Origin: Balneolales bacterium
GTDB taxonomy: Bacteria > Bacteroidota > Rhodothermia > Balneolales > Natronogracilivirgulaceae
Reading direction: 5' to 3'
NCBI GenBank assembly: GCA_007132975.1
Contig: SLNO01000093.1
Coordinates: 1-58,066 of the forward strand
DNA: 58,066 nucleotides
The stretch's first letter is position 1. Each line of letters opens with the position of its first letter. The position numbers and the translations under genes are program-made. The notes below the pieces were generated by a model. It did no database searches. It was not told the origin of the DNA and saw only the letters and a list, made by a program, of their open reading frames with translations. Below are positions 1 through 8,447 of the stretch, piece after piece.

Positions 1-42
1 CCTTCGGTGTTATACCTTCGGTGTTATACCTTCGGTGTTATG
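1..42. repeat. 14-bp tandem repeat, three copies
   Basis: Three back-to-back 14-base units (ccttcggtgttata, with the last base changed in the third copy) lie at 1-14, 15-28 and 29-42, followed by a partial match. The array may continue beyond the window edge. It is in non-coding DNA downstream of the leftward SusC/D operon and does not overlap a plausible gene. Such a short tandem array is prone to slippage. No function is visible. Confidence 0.9.
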
Positions 43-88
43 CCTTCTGCGGAAATTGGAGGATAAATGGATGCAGACGGAAATAAAA

Positions 89-119
89 AAGGCCGCCAGG
101 ATACGTTCCTGACGGCCTT
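89..119 (-). terminator. Intrinsic terminator, leftward
   Basis: On the minus strand a GC-rich stem (AGGCCGTCAGGA pairing with its near-perfect reverse complement across a short loop) is followed by a run of T. The plus strand also ends in TTT, so it may work both ways. It lies about 120 bases after the stop codon of the T9SS protein gene and is the natural end of the SusC-SusD-T9SS transcript. Confidence 0.8.
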
Positions 120-241
120 TGCTGTACAGGCAGGAGACTGTGCCAACTCGAAACAGTCCGCTGAAAGCCGGCCGGTTGGTCAGGCGACTTTTGACCGGCA
201 ATCAGCATTGGTTTCGCTGGCAGAATGCCCTCATTTACATG

Positions 242-1588
242 TTACTTCACGAGGGTCATGGTGCGGGTCATTACCCGGTCGCCGGCGCGGAGCTGGTACA
301 GATAGGTACCGCTGGCAAGTCCGGTGGCATCGAACGATACCTGGTGCGTACCGGCCTGACGCATGCCTTCGTTGATGGTAGCCACACGCTGTCCAACCGC
401 ATTGTACACCTCTATGGATACCTCGGCGGCATCATTGAGATGATATACGATGAGCGTGGAAGGGTTGAACGGGTTGGGGTAGTTCTGATCCAACAGAACA
501 CGCTCCGGCGTGTCATTTGAAATGGTTTCACCGGAGGTGGGAACGGGCGATCCGATGCCGAACTCATAGTACATGAGCGGGTTGTTGGAGGACATGACCA
601 CACCGTTGCCATCTTTCGAGAAGTGGACGAAGCCGGTCAGCTGCACATTCTCCACGGCATCTTCGACAAAAAACACGACGATGTGGCGCAGGATTGGATT
701 GTCTGGATCCGTCACGTCTACCACCGAGAAGGGCTCTTCGGGATAATCGGGCCCGGCAATGATGAAGTTGCCCATGTCGGTTTCGATGTAGTCGATGTCG
801 TAATTGTTCAACGGGAGGATGGCCGCATCCACACTTGCACCAACTTCGCCTGTGATGTAGTTGAAAAGCGAGGCCTCAATGCTGGCGCCATTGGTCCAGA
901 TCCAGTCCGATCCCGGAATTTCACCAAAACCGTTTCCATAACCGAAATTATCGGTCTGGAATTTATTTTCCTGTACCAATTCGCCATTGTCCCAGTTGAG
1001 GACCAGTACGTTGGGATTCTGGAACCCGGATACCAGGACTTTGAGGTCGTCACCGGTTCCGACCACGCCTAAACCCTGTCCCCACTGACTGAACTGGCCT
1101 CCACCGGGCTTGTCCACCAGTGCGTCAAAAACCACCACGGGACTCGCGTCTTCGTCCGCCCAGTAGTAGATGCGCAGATTGGATTCCAAAGTCTGGTTCA
1201 CTGCGAAGATCTGCCCGTCCCGGGTGGTGGCAACCTCGATCACATGCAGCCTCGCATCGCTCCCGCGAACCTCTTCGGTCATGGTTATGTATTTGATGAA
1301 TTCGCCGTCCTCCGCACTCACAATGGCAATCTGGGGGTCGCCGTCGATGACGGTCGGGACGAGGATGTTGCCGGTAAGCCGGTTCACGGTCCCACCCTGG
1401 TTCGTGTAGGCGGGGTCGCCATCGTTGTTGAAGTCATAGAGAAACTCAACATCGGCCGGCATGACTTTCCAGATCGGGTCGAACAGCTCAAAGTCATCGG
1501 TCACCGTCTGGGCCGACACGGAGAGCGTCATGCCCATCACGAGGGCGAGGCATAAAGCAGAAAAACGTATTGTAGTTGTTGATTTCAT
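242..1588 (-). CDS. T9SS-secreted protein of the SusC/SusD operon
   Basis: This is a 448-residue exported protein. Residues 1-26 are a Sec signal peptide ending SVSAQ. The middle (about 30-355) is rich in short strand-like segments with aromatic, Asp and Gly turns, and reads like a beta-propeller or extracellular beta domain; I do not recognise a catalytic motif. The last 80 residues are a type A T9SS sorting domain with QNYPNPFNPST, YNAVGQRV and a C-terminal LVK. It is the third gene after susC and susD, about 110 bases beyond susD. That slot often holds SusE/SusF-like surface lipoproteins, so a surface glycan-binding role is inferred from position. Unlike those, it has no lipobox and is predicted to reach the surface by T9SS. 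Confidence 0.85.
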   Translation of the reverse strand: MKSTTTIRFSALCLALVMGMTLSVSAQTVTDDFELFDPIWKVMPADVEFLYDFNNDGDPAYTNQGGTVNRLTGNILVPTVIDGDPQIAIVSAEDGEFIKYITMTEEVRGSDARLHVIEVATTRDGQIFAVNQTLESNLRIYYWADEDASPVVVFDALVDKPGGGQFSQWGQGLGVVGTGDDLKVLVSGFQNPNVLVLNWDNGELVQENKFQTDNFGYGNGFGEIPGSDWIWTNGASIEASLFNYITGEVGASVDAAILPLNNYDIDYIETDMGNFIIAGPDYPEEPFSVVDVTDPDNPILRHIVVFFVEDAVENVQLTGFVHFSKDGNGVVMSSNNPLMYYEFGIGSPVPTSGETISNDTPERVLLDQNYPNPFNPSTLIVYHLNDAAEVSIEVYNAVGQRVATINEGMRQAGTHQVSFDATGLASGTYLYQLRAGDRVMTRTMTLVK

Positions 1589-1701
1589 GGATTCTCCTTT
1601 TTGTTCTGGCGGTTGATATGTTAAGCAAACAAACTATTTGTGGATGTTCCCGCAGCTCCGGGGCCGGCATGGCGGCCAGGCTCCCGGACCGGGATCACGG
1701 T

Positions 1702-3273
1702 CTACATTTCGTTAACGATCACATTCGGGTTGGCGTCCCACCACATGCGCCGGGTCGGATGCAGGTCGAAGTTGCCGGGGTTTCCGCCGTGCCTCTCAAT
1801 GGCATCACGGAGGTTCTCGGGGTTCAGGCCCTGTTCTTCGGTGGGGTAGCGCACGCGCCGCGGCAGCTGTCCGTCGGTTTCACCGCCTCCGGGTGCCATG
1901 ATCGGGTTGAGCTGCGGGTAGCCGGTGCGGCGGATCTCGGCCCATGCTTCAAGGCCCTGGCCGAAGATGGCGAGCCATTTCTGGGTGCTGATCTGTTCAA
2001 GCTGCTCCTCAAACCCGCCGCCGGAATTGAAGGCCACTTCCGGATGTGCCAGGTATTCGTTGACGGCATCTTGCGGGATCACGTCTTCGGTCTCGCCCAG
2101 CACCTCGCGATGACCGTGGTTGAAGAACGCCATGCTGGCACGGATGCCTTCTTCGTAGTGGTCCTGCGCGCTGCCCGGCCCCCAGCCTCTGAGCGCCGCT
2201 TCCGCTTCCAGGAATTTCACTTCTGGGTAGATAATGAAGTGGATGGGGGTCTCCTGCTGGACAAAGTAGCGTCCGTGGATGGAGAAGTTGCGCGGGGAAT
2301 TGTCACGGTCGCCAAGCTGCGAGTCGGAAAGGCCGTTGGGCAGGCCGGTCCACGTTCCGCGGCCGGACCGGCGTGCAAACACCGACAGCCGGGGATCCTC
2401 CTTCTCAAGCAGCATGTCCATGAGAGTTTGGCTGATACGGTATTCGTCGAACCGGAAGATCCAGTACATCGGGTTCTCGTGCACAAGGTCGCCGGCACCA
2501 CCGCCCGGATCCATCTGGAGCATGGCGGAATGGCTGTTGCTGGTCATGATCAGCCCTTCGTTGAGAACTTCGCTCACATGGCTTTGCGCAAGCTGCGGGT
2601 CGGCGTAGGAGACACGCATGGCCAAACGCAGCCTCAGTGAGTTGCCAAAACGGCGCCACTGATCCAGGTCATCGTTGAACAGGACATCCGCCGGACCGGT
2701 GCGCACGCGGTCCGGATCGAATTCATCCAGCTGAGCCACTGCGGCTTTCAGATCATCAAGCATGTGCCTGTAGATCTCCTCCTGGGAATCGTAGGCCGGT
2801 CGCAGGACGCCCTGCTGAGCGTTGAAATAGGGCACATCGCCCCAGAAGTCGGTCACACGGTGCATGGTGAACACCCGCCAGATGCGGGCCTGGGCATTCA
2901 GGTTGGCCATGGCTGGATCGTTGGCCGTCATTTCAATGGTCCGCTGGATGTTGATGCCAAAATTGGAGCCCGCACCGGAATAGGAGGCCTGCCAGAAGGC
3001 GGTGAGCCAGTCCTGCCGGGTCTCGTAGCGGTCGGTGCCCCATCCGGGCTGGATGTTGGCCAGATACTGTGAATAGCGGTTGCCGTACAGGTCCTTGCCA
3101 CGCTGGTACACGTCATAGCGCAACGCGCCATACACAAGGGCGCGGGTGAACAGCATTTCCGGCGGCACTTCGGTTGTTCGTGTGGGATCGGTGTTGATGC
3201 GCTCAAAGTCATCGGTGCAGGCACCGATTAAGATCAGGGCGAGCAGCAATCCGGTTATCGTTTTCTTTTTCAT
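1702..3273 (-). CDS. SusD/RagB-like outer-membrane nutrient-binding lipoprotein
   Basis: This is a 523-residue lipoprotein. The signal peptide ends in LIGAC, so Cys19 would be lipidated after cleavage. The mature N-terminus (TDDFERINTDPTRTTEVPPEML) is typical of SusD-like proteins. The body is helix-rich with TPR-like segments and, near the C-terminus, a WxAIFGQGLEAWAEIRRTGYP signature of the SusD_2 subfamily. SusD proteins form a lid over a SusC channel and bind the substrate at the cell surface. It begins 43 bases after the susC stop and is surely co-transcribed with it. The substrate cannot be read from the sequence; this subfamily is not restricted to starch. Confidence 0.93.
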   Translation of the reverse strand: MKKKTITGLLLALILIGACTDDFERINTDPTRTTEVPPEMLFTRALVYGALRYDVYQRGKDLYGNRYSQYLANIQPGWGTDRYETRQDWLTAFWQASYSGAGSNFGINIQRTIEMTANDPAMANLNAQARIWRVFTMHRVTDFWGDVPYFNAQQGVLRPAYDSQEEIYRHMLDDLKAAVAQLDEFDPDRVRTGPADVLFNDDLDQWRRFGNSLRLRLAMRVSYADPQLAQSHVSEVLNEGLIMTSNSHSAMLQMDPGGGAGDLVHENPMYWIFRFDEYRISQTLMDMLLEKEDPRLSVFARRSGRGTWTGLPNGLSDSQLGDRDNSPRNFSIHGRYFVQQETPIHFIIYPEVKFLEAEAALRGWGPGSAQDHYEEGIRASMAFFNHGHREVLGETEDVIPQDAVNEYLAHPEVAFNSGGGFEEQLEQISTQKWLAIFGQGLEAWAEIRRTGYPQLNPIMAPGGGETDGQLPRRVRYPTEEQGLNPENLRDAIERHGGNPGNFDLHPTRRMWWDANPNVIVNEM

Positions 3274-3316
3274 ATTCTTGATTCAACCTGTTAAAAATGA
3301 TTTATGGGGCGTGCCG

Positions 3317-6300
3317 TCAGATGCGGACATTGATATTGAAGCCGAAACTCCGGGTTTCGGGGAAGCCGAAGGCCTCAATACCCTGAGCGTTGCCGATGTT
3401 GAAACTGCCCTGCGCGGGACTGAAGCCGGGGGTGTTCTTGTGGATGTAGAACAGGTTGCGGGCAATCAGGGATACCTCCAGTCCGATGATCGGAAGGCGT
3501 TCCACCATCCTCGGGGGCATGAAGTATGATACCGCCAGCTCGCGGAACCGCACATAGGTGGCGTCATAGACGAACTCCTCGGTCACGGGGCTGTATCCGC
3601 CAATGCCTTCCCAGTAGATCTGCGGGTCTACCGGCTTCTCGTTGCGCGCCCATATGGGGTTGCCGTTGTCATCCTCGCCGACCTGGACCACGCCTCTGGC
3701 AACAAAGCCGCGCGGTACGGCATCAGGATTGCCGGCTTCCAGCTCTGCCTGGTAAGCGTACCATTCGTCGCGTCCCTCCAGCGTAAACCTGGCATTGCCA
3801 CGCTGTGCCATAAGAGCATTGGTAAGTGAATAGACCTCGCCGCCCACCGAAATGTCAAGGAGGGTGCTCAATCCAATATTCCGGTACCGGATGTTGTTGG
3901 ATAAGCCGCCGGTCCAGTCCGGGTTGAAGTTCCCGAGCACGCGGTCGCCTTCGGCCACCAGCGGAAGCCCGTCGTCGCCGATGATACGGTCGCCGTTCTC
4001 GTTGCGGGCGTAGGCGCGTCCGACAATGTCACCGAACGGGTCGTTGAGCGATGCGCGGACAACGGCGCCGTCGATGCTACCGAGGAAGTAGTTGCGCACA
4101 TCCTCGCTAAGCTCCACGATCTCGTTGCGGTTGATGCCGAACGTGACGCGCGACTGCCAGCGCCACCCGGTGCGGGTGTCGAGCGGGATACCGGTGGCGA
4201 TCATCTCGAATCCGCGGTTCCGAATCTCACCGGCGTTGATCACAGCCGCGTTGAACCCGGACGTGCGGGAAACGGGAACGGTGAGGATCTGGTTGCGCGT
4301 GGTCTCGGTGTAGCCGGTCATGTCAAATGTCAGGCGGTCGCCAAAGAAGCGCAGGTCGATCCCCGCCTCGAAGGAGCGGGCGGTTTCAGGTTTCAGATCG
4401 ATGGCCGGGAGCGTTCCCGGGAGGTTGGCAAACGGCATTCCGAAATGCCCCGGACCCACAACAAAGTCGAAGTTGGTCATGTAGGGCGATGCCCCGGCAC
4501 CTACCTCGGCAAACGAGATGCGGAACCGTCCGAACGTGAATGTCTCCGACTGCAAGCCGAACGCCTCGCTCCACACCAGAGTGGCCGAAACGGAGGGATA
4601 GAAGAACGGGAGATTGTCGACGGGAAGGGTCGAGACCCAATCCACCCGGTTTGAAAAATCCAGGAAGGCGTAATTGCGGAAACCGATCTGGGCGGAGCCG
4701 AACAGGGAGTTTTCCCTTTCGCGGCGCAGACCGAAGATGTTGGCAACGGTCTGGGCGTTGCTGACGGTGTAGAAGTCGGGGATGTTGAGCCCCACGCCCC
4801 GGAAACCGACGTTGCGGTCAATGTAGTTGCGGTAGTTGGCACCGAGGTTCATCTCAAGATTCCATTCGTCGGTCAGCTGCCGGTCGATGGTCACGATGGC
4901 CGTGGTGTTGAATTCCTCGACGGTGCGTGTCTGAAGGGTGAAATTGGGCTGATCCTCATACGGTGTGTTGGTGGCACGGCGCCACTGGCGGGTCTCCTCG
5001 AAGGAATCGATCCCGGTGCGCAGCATGATGCTCATCCAGTCGGTGACCATGTAATTGACCTGGGCAAAGCCGTAGACGCGGTCGCGCTCATCATCGTTGA
5101 TGTTCAGGTTGTAGGCCCAGTAGGGGTTCATGTTGCGCGTGGCGCGTTGCCCTTCGGGACGCAGCCAGGCGCCGTCCCAGGTGCGCGGCAGGCCGTCAGG
5201 GGTGCGGAAATTCTCCAGATCAACCAGGCGTTCGCTGCGCGGCATACGGACCAGCGCCTTCACCGGATTGTCGGGGTCGCGTGCCTGCGGAGGGCGGTTG
5301 AAGCCGTCCTGCTTGACGTACCCGAAGCGTCCCTCGGCGCGCAGCCGGTCCGAAAAATGCTTGTGCGCCCGCAGCGATACACTGTGGCGGATCACCTCGC
5401 TGCTGGGGTAGATCCCCTGGTTGTTCATATTGGTGTAAGAGAGGCGATAGCCGTGGTCGGTGCCGCCGCCGGTCATGGTGATGGTCTGGTTGCTGGTGAC
5501 CCCGGTACGGAAGAAATCCTGGACGTGGTTGCCCTGCGGGGAGAAGGGACGGATGTTGCCGGCCCAGTCCTGGACCATGATGTTGCTGGACATGCGCGGG
5601 CCCCAGCTGGACTGGATGCTGTTGTCAATGATGTAGAAATCGCCTTCATCGTTATAATCGGTGAACCGTCCGGCCACGCCTCGGCCATACACATTCTGGA
5701 ACTCCGGTACCAGTACAGGCCTGTCGAAGGTCACGTTGGAAGTGTACTCCACTCCGAGTCCGGCCACACCGCGCCCGCTTTTGGTGGTGATCACTACCGC
5801 TCCGTTGGCAGCACGCGCGCCATAGAGGGCGGCGGCATTCGGTCCCTGGAGGATGTTGATGGTCTCAATGTCATTGGGGTTGATCTGGTTGAGGCCGGTG
5901 CCGTAGTCGAAGCCGCCCCACTGCCCGGCGCTCATCCCGCCGGAGTTGTCGATCGGCATTCCGTCCACGATGATCAGCGGCTGGTTGGCCCCTCCCGGAC
6001 GCAGCGATCGGTGCCCGCGGATGATGATACGAGCGGATCCGTCGGCCCCTGTTCCAAGGCCCGAAATCTGGACGTTTGCCACCCGGCCCTGCAAAGAGGT
6101 CATGAAGTTCATGTCGCGCGTACGCATGAATTCTTCCGCATTGATTTCCTGGACCGTGTAGCCGATCGATTTTTCGGCGCGGGTCATACCCATGGCCGTG
6201 ACGACCACATCGTCTCCGACAAAAACAACCGGGCTGAGCCTGACGTCGATAGAGGAGCGGTCGCCGATCCGGACCCGCCGTTCCTCGAAACCGATGAAGG

Positions 6301-6532
6301 AGAATATGAGCCGTTCGGCATCAGCCGGAACGCGGATCTCATACCGTCCGTCGGCATCGGTGGTGGTACCGGTGGTGGTGCCTTCAATGACGATGTTCAC
6401 GCCGGGCAAGGTGGACTCATCCTCAGCGTCGTACACCGCGCCGGTAATGGTTCTGGTTTGAGCTTCAGCCATTGCCGTCCACGATATAAGCAGACCCAGC
6501 ATCAGGCAGCAAGATAGTAAGCGGTGTTTCAT
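3317..6532 (-). CDS. SusC/RagA-type TonB-dependent outer-membrane transporter
   Basis: This 1071-residue protein has a signal peptide (residues 1-24, ending AEAQ) and a carboxypeptidase-regulatory-like domain (about 27-105, with the VNIVIEGTTTGTTTDADGRY strand pattern). A TonB-box-like DDVVVTAMG follows, then a plug domain with LQGRVANVQISG and IIVDGMPIDN, and a 22-strand barrel ending in a terminal beta strand (GFNINVRI). It would import an oligomer, together with the SusD protein encoded just downstream, using TonB energy. Its start lies 4 bases after the end of an upstream small ORF inside a duplicated leader (6533-6765), so its translation may be coupled to that leader. The length is normal for the family. 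Confidence 0.95.
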   Translation of the reverse strand: MKHRLLSCCLMLGLLISWTAMAEAQTRTITGAVYDAEDESTLPGVNIVIEGTTTGTTTDADGRYEIRVPADAERLIFSFIGFEERRVRIGDRSSIDVRLSPVVFVGDDVVVTAMGMTRAEKSIGYTVQEINAEEFMRTRDMNFMTSLQGRVANVQISGLGTGADGSARIIIRGHRSLRPGGANQPLIIVDGMPIDNSGGMSAGQWGGFDYGTGLNQINPNDIETINILQGPNAAALYGARAANGAVVITTKSGRGVAGLGVEYTSNVTFDRPVLVPEFQNVYGRGVAGRFTDYNDEGDFYIIDNSIQSSWGPRMSSNIMVQDWAGNIRPFSPQGNHVQDFFRTGVTSNQTITMTGGGTDHGYRLSYTNMNNQGIYPSSEVIRHSVSLRAHKHFSDRLRAEGRFGYVKQDGFNRPPQARDPDNPVKALVRMPRSERLVDLENFRTPDGLPRTWDGAWLRPEGQRATRNMNPYWAYNLNINDDERDRVYGFAQVNYMVTDWMSIMLRTGIDSFEETRQWRRATNTPYEDQPNFTLQTRTVEEFNTTAIVTIDRQLTDEWNLEMNLGANYRNYIDRNVGFRGVGLNIPDFYTVSNAQTVANIFGLRRERENSLFGSAQIGFRNYAFLDFSNRVDWVSTLPVDNLPFFYPSVSATLVWSEAFGLQSETFTFGRFRISFAEVGAGASPYMTNFDFVVGPGHFGMPFANLPGTLPAIDLKPETARSFEAGIDLRFFGDRLTFDMTGYTETTRNQILTVPVSRTSGFNAAVINAGEIRNRGFEMIATGIPLDTRTGWRWQSRVTFGINRNEIVELSEDVRNYFLGSIDGAVVRASLNDPFGDIVGRAYARNENGDRIIGDDGLPLVAEGDRVLGNFNPDWTGGLSNNIRYRNIGLSTLLDISVGGEVYSLTNALMAQRGNARFTLEGRDEWYAYQAELEAGNPDAVPRGFVARGVVQVGEDDNGNPIWARNEKPVDPQIYWEGIGGYSPVTEEFVYDATYVRFRELAVSYFMPPRMVERLPIIGLEVSLIARNLFYIHKNTPGFSPAQGSFNIGNAQGIEAFGFPETRSFGFNINVRI

Positions 6533-6647
6533 CTGTTTAAATTTTTGGATTCATAAGGACACATAGAATATTCATGACGATTTTAATCATGTTCCTGTGT
6601 GTCGGTGCCACAGCAATGAATATAGCGCTACGCGACCTTCGGTTCAT
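6533..6647 (-). repeat. Leader repeat, copy A (directly upstream of susC)
   Basis: This segment fills the space from the susC start codon up to a minus-strand ATG at 6647. It is homologous to the adjacent copy B (6648-6765). Both begin next to the downstream ORF with CTGTTT on the plus strand and end with TTCGGTTCAT, and they share the block around CATGACG and the TGTGTC block. It is also homologous to copy C at about 35464-35574: ttaaatttttggatt, catgac, gttttaatcatg and tgtgtg are shared in order. Copies A and C each abut the start of an outer-membrane gene. The reading frame open from 6647 gives 36 codons ending at 6537. Confidence 0.8.
6537..6590 (-). CDS. Small upstream ORF in the susC leader
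   Basis: This is a 17-codon ORF encoding MIKIVMNILCVLMNPKI, ending in TAA four bases before the susC ATG. A purine-rich AGGAAC sits directly before its ATG. The matching position in leader copy C (35468-35521) encodes MIKTVMDLLCELKNPKI, identical at 11 of 17 residues, with the same distance to the downstream start. In-frame extension to an ATG at 6647 would give a 36-residue product. Whether a peptide is made is inference. The differences between copies are mostly non-synonymous, so conservation could be at the RNA level instead. Confidence 0.4.
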   Translation of the reverse strand: MIKIVMNILCVLMNPKI

Positions 6648-6765
6648 CTGTTTGTAATGTTATGATTCATATGGTCAGATGGAATGTACATGACGTTTAT
6701 TGTCACGCCTCTTTGTGTCAACTGGAGGCTGCCATGTAAGTAGCACTTCGTGACTTTCGGTTCAT
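6648..6765 (-). repeat. Leader repeat, copy B (tandem, upstream of copy A)
   Basis: This is a second, diverged copy of the susC leader, in direct tandem with copy A. The minus-strand segment starts ATGAACCGAAAG, matching ATGAACCGAAGG of copy A. It contains GTCATGTACATT against GTCATGAATATT, and ends ATTACAAACAG against ATTTAAACAG. The extra base and a base change remove the TAA that closes the small ORF in copy A, and the ATG of the short ORF is replaced by GTG. The frame therefore runs a few codons further, to a TGA overlapping the ATG of copy A. It looks like an older duplication of the gene-start region. Confidence 0.75.
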
Positions 6766-7165
6766 GATAGTTGCGATAGATTGAAATATGATGGATCACA
6801 TGGCCTCCAGCGCAAATGAAAAGGTCTTCAAGGAGATACGAACCCTGCTGTGCCCGCGGGGTGTCCCTGTCCGCAGAAGATCCGCAATAAAGCGGCATGT
6901 AATCGCTTTCACATTTTAATGCAAAATCCTTAGAATATCTACTTTTTTTTGCGCAGGATGAGGCTCACAGCACATTTTTCCAACTTTGATTGAAGGCCAG
7001 CCGGCCTGCCATCCCGAAGCCATAGTACGATACGAGCACGGACACATTTCCATCTTTTCGCGGTTTGCCTATATTGGGCTTTGAACATCATCCTGCAAAA
7101 CCAGTTAGCACCTTTGCCGGAACCAGGGACACATCACTTCTCACCATCTTATTACCTGCGCAGTT
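6766..7165. other. Intergenic region between divergent susC and lipoprotein operons
   Basis: About 400 bases separate the duplicated susC leader from the rightward lipoprotein gene. The region must hold the two divergent promoters. It contains AT-rich stretches around 6900-6950 (poly-T near 6943) and no ORF with convincing codon use. An 84-codon minus-strand reading frame (6644-6898) crosses it, but its last third is simply leader copy B read through, so I do not call it a gene. I see no clear riboswitch or operator. Confidence 0.6.
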
Positions 7166-8425
7166 ATGTTACAACCAGGCTACTATTTACGATCCTGCAT
7201 TACTCGTTTGCTTGTATTTGTCGTTTTTGTTCTTCCGCTTGCTTGCGATGTAACATCTGACGATCCGGATGACAACGGTCCGTTATTGCCGCCACCCGGA
7301 CCGCGCTTCATGGGAGCCGCTTCAGGCGACCTGGTCACGCTCGACGATTTCGAGGTGAACCAGCTCCCCAAGATCCCATGGCAGTCCGAGCCTCGTGAAG
7401 GAGCGGCGCTGGCTTTCTCGGATATGCCGGAGTATTTCCGAACCGGTCCCGGTATTGCCATGCAGGAGCCGCTGCAGCCCGGCAGAAACCGCGTCTATGT
7501 CTACCATGTGGTGGGTGAGGGACAGGGCAGCGGAGTGATTACGGCCGTGCTTGAAAACACCGGCGACGAGGATATGACCGTCGCCTTCCGCGCTTACGCT
7601 TTTCCGCCGCCATCCGCCAATTACCTTTTCATTGGAAAGGAGGGGTTGGCCCGCTACTTTGAAACCCGGTTCCTGGATGCCCAGGTGCCGCAGCCCATCA
7701 CGATCGCTCCCGGTGAGCGTGCGGTGCTTGATCCGGAGATGGACAGTGCCGTGACCTCGTACCCTGTCCTGGTCCACGGTTTCTATGAGTTTGACATCGA
7801 CCAGCCCGGTGTGGTAAGCGTGCTCATGCGGCGCACGGGAACGGACAGCCGCGATGCGGTCGACGAACTGGAACTTCTGCCAAGGCGCCTGCCCGGAGAA
7901 CGCACGAGCGGGGCCGGACGCGGGCTGTTTGAGCAGGCCGATTTCGATATCACCAACGCCGACGACTTCATCCTCGACAGCGCCGACGGTGTCAAGCGGC
8001 TCATCATCGCCGACGGCAACGACGATGACTGGGTCCGCGGCTGGGACAGCATCGCCGAGGGCGAATACGAAAACCGCGGCAATTACGGCGTTATGTATCA
8101 CATCTCGATCGAACGCAAGAGCAGCGATAATCGTGGCATTGCCGTGCTCATGGGCAACAATTACGCTATCGGTCCGAACGATCCCAACAACTTCTGCATG
8201 AACCAGTCCGGCGCCGTCTTCGTGGATGCCGGGGCCGATCCGCGGGGCGTGGTCCGCATCCCCGAAAATGAGACTTTTTTCAACACAAAAGGGGAGTATG
8301 TGCTGCTGCAGGCGTATCGTCCGCTAAGGGAGGGCGAGACCCACACAATGAACATCATCTATTCACCGCCGGGCGCATCCTGCCTGCCGACACCCATCGT
8401 ATTCGTCCCGTTCGGACGTGATTAA
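7166..8425 (+). CDS. Lipoprotein of unknown function, first gene of transporter-esterase operon
   Basis: This is a 419-residue protein. The N-terminal hydrophobic stretch (residues 15-26) ends in LPLAC, so Cys27 is the likely lipidated residue and the protein is an envelope lipoprotein. A Pro/Gly-rich linker follows, then a body rich in beta-strand patterns with many Asp and Glu residues. I do not recognise the family and see no classical hydrolase triad. It is followed after 22 bases by a sodium:solute symporter and then by a carbohydrate esterase, so a role in recognising or capturing the same substrate is plausible from context only. The ATG at 7166 gives the only well-formed signal sequence. 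Confidence 0.8.
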   Translation: MLQPGYYLRSCITRLLVFVVFVLPLACDVTSDDPDDNGPLLPPPGPRFMGAASGDLVTLDDFEVNQLPKIPWQSEPREGAALAFSDMPEYFRTGPGIAMQEPLQPGRNRVYVYHVVGEGQGSGVITAVLENTGDEDMTVAFRAYAFPPPSANYLFIGKEGLARYFETRFLDAQVPQPITIAPGERAVLDPEMDSAVTSYPVLVHGFYEFDIDQPGVVSVLMRRTGTDSRDAVDELELLPRRLPGERTSGAGRGLFEQADFDITNADDFILDSADGVKRLIIADGNDDDWVRGWDSIAEGEYENRGNYGVMYHISIERKSSDNRGIAVLMGNNYAIGPNDPNNFCMNQSGAVFVDAGADPRGVVRIPENETFFNTKGEYVLLQAYRPLREGETHTMNIIYSPPGASCLPTPIVFVPFGRD

Positions 8426-8447
8426 CCTGGAATAGGGAGGGCCTGCC

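Noticed and set aside
5147-6517. 456-codon plus-strand ORF inside susC
   Set aside because: Antisense to the conserved plug domain; no signal or family pattern.
6644-6898. 84-codon minus-strand ORF upstream of susC
   Set aside because: Its end is simply leader copy B read through; the upstream half has no homologous counterpart and weak codon use. The repeat explanation fits better than a gene.
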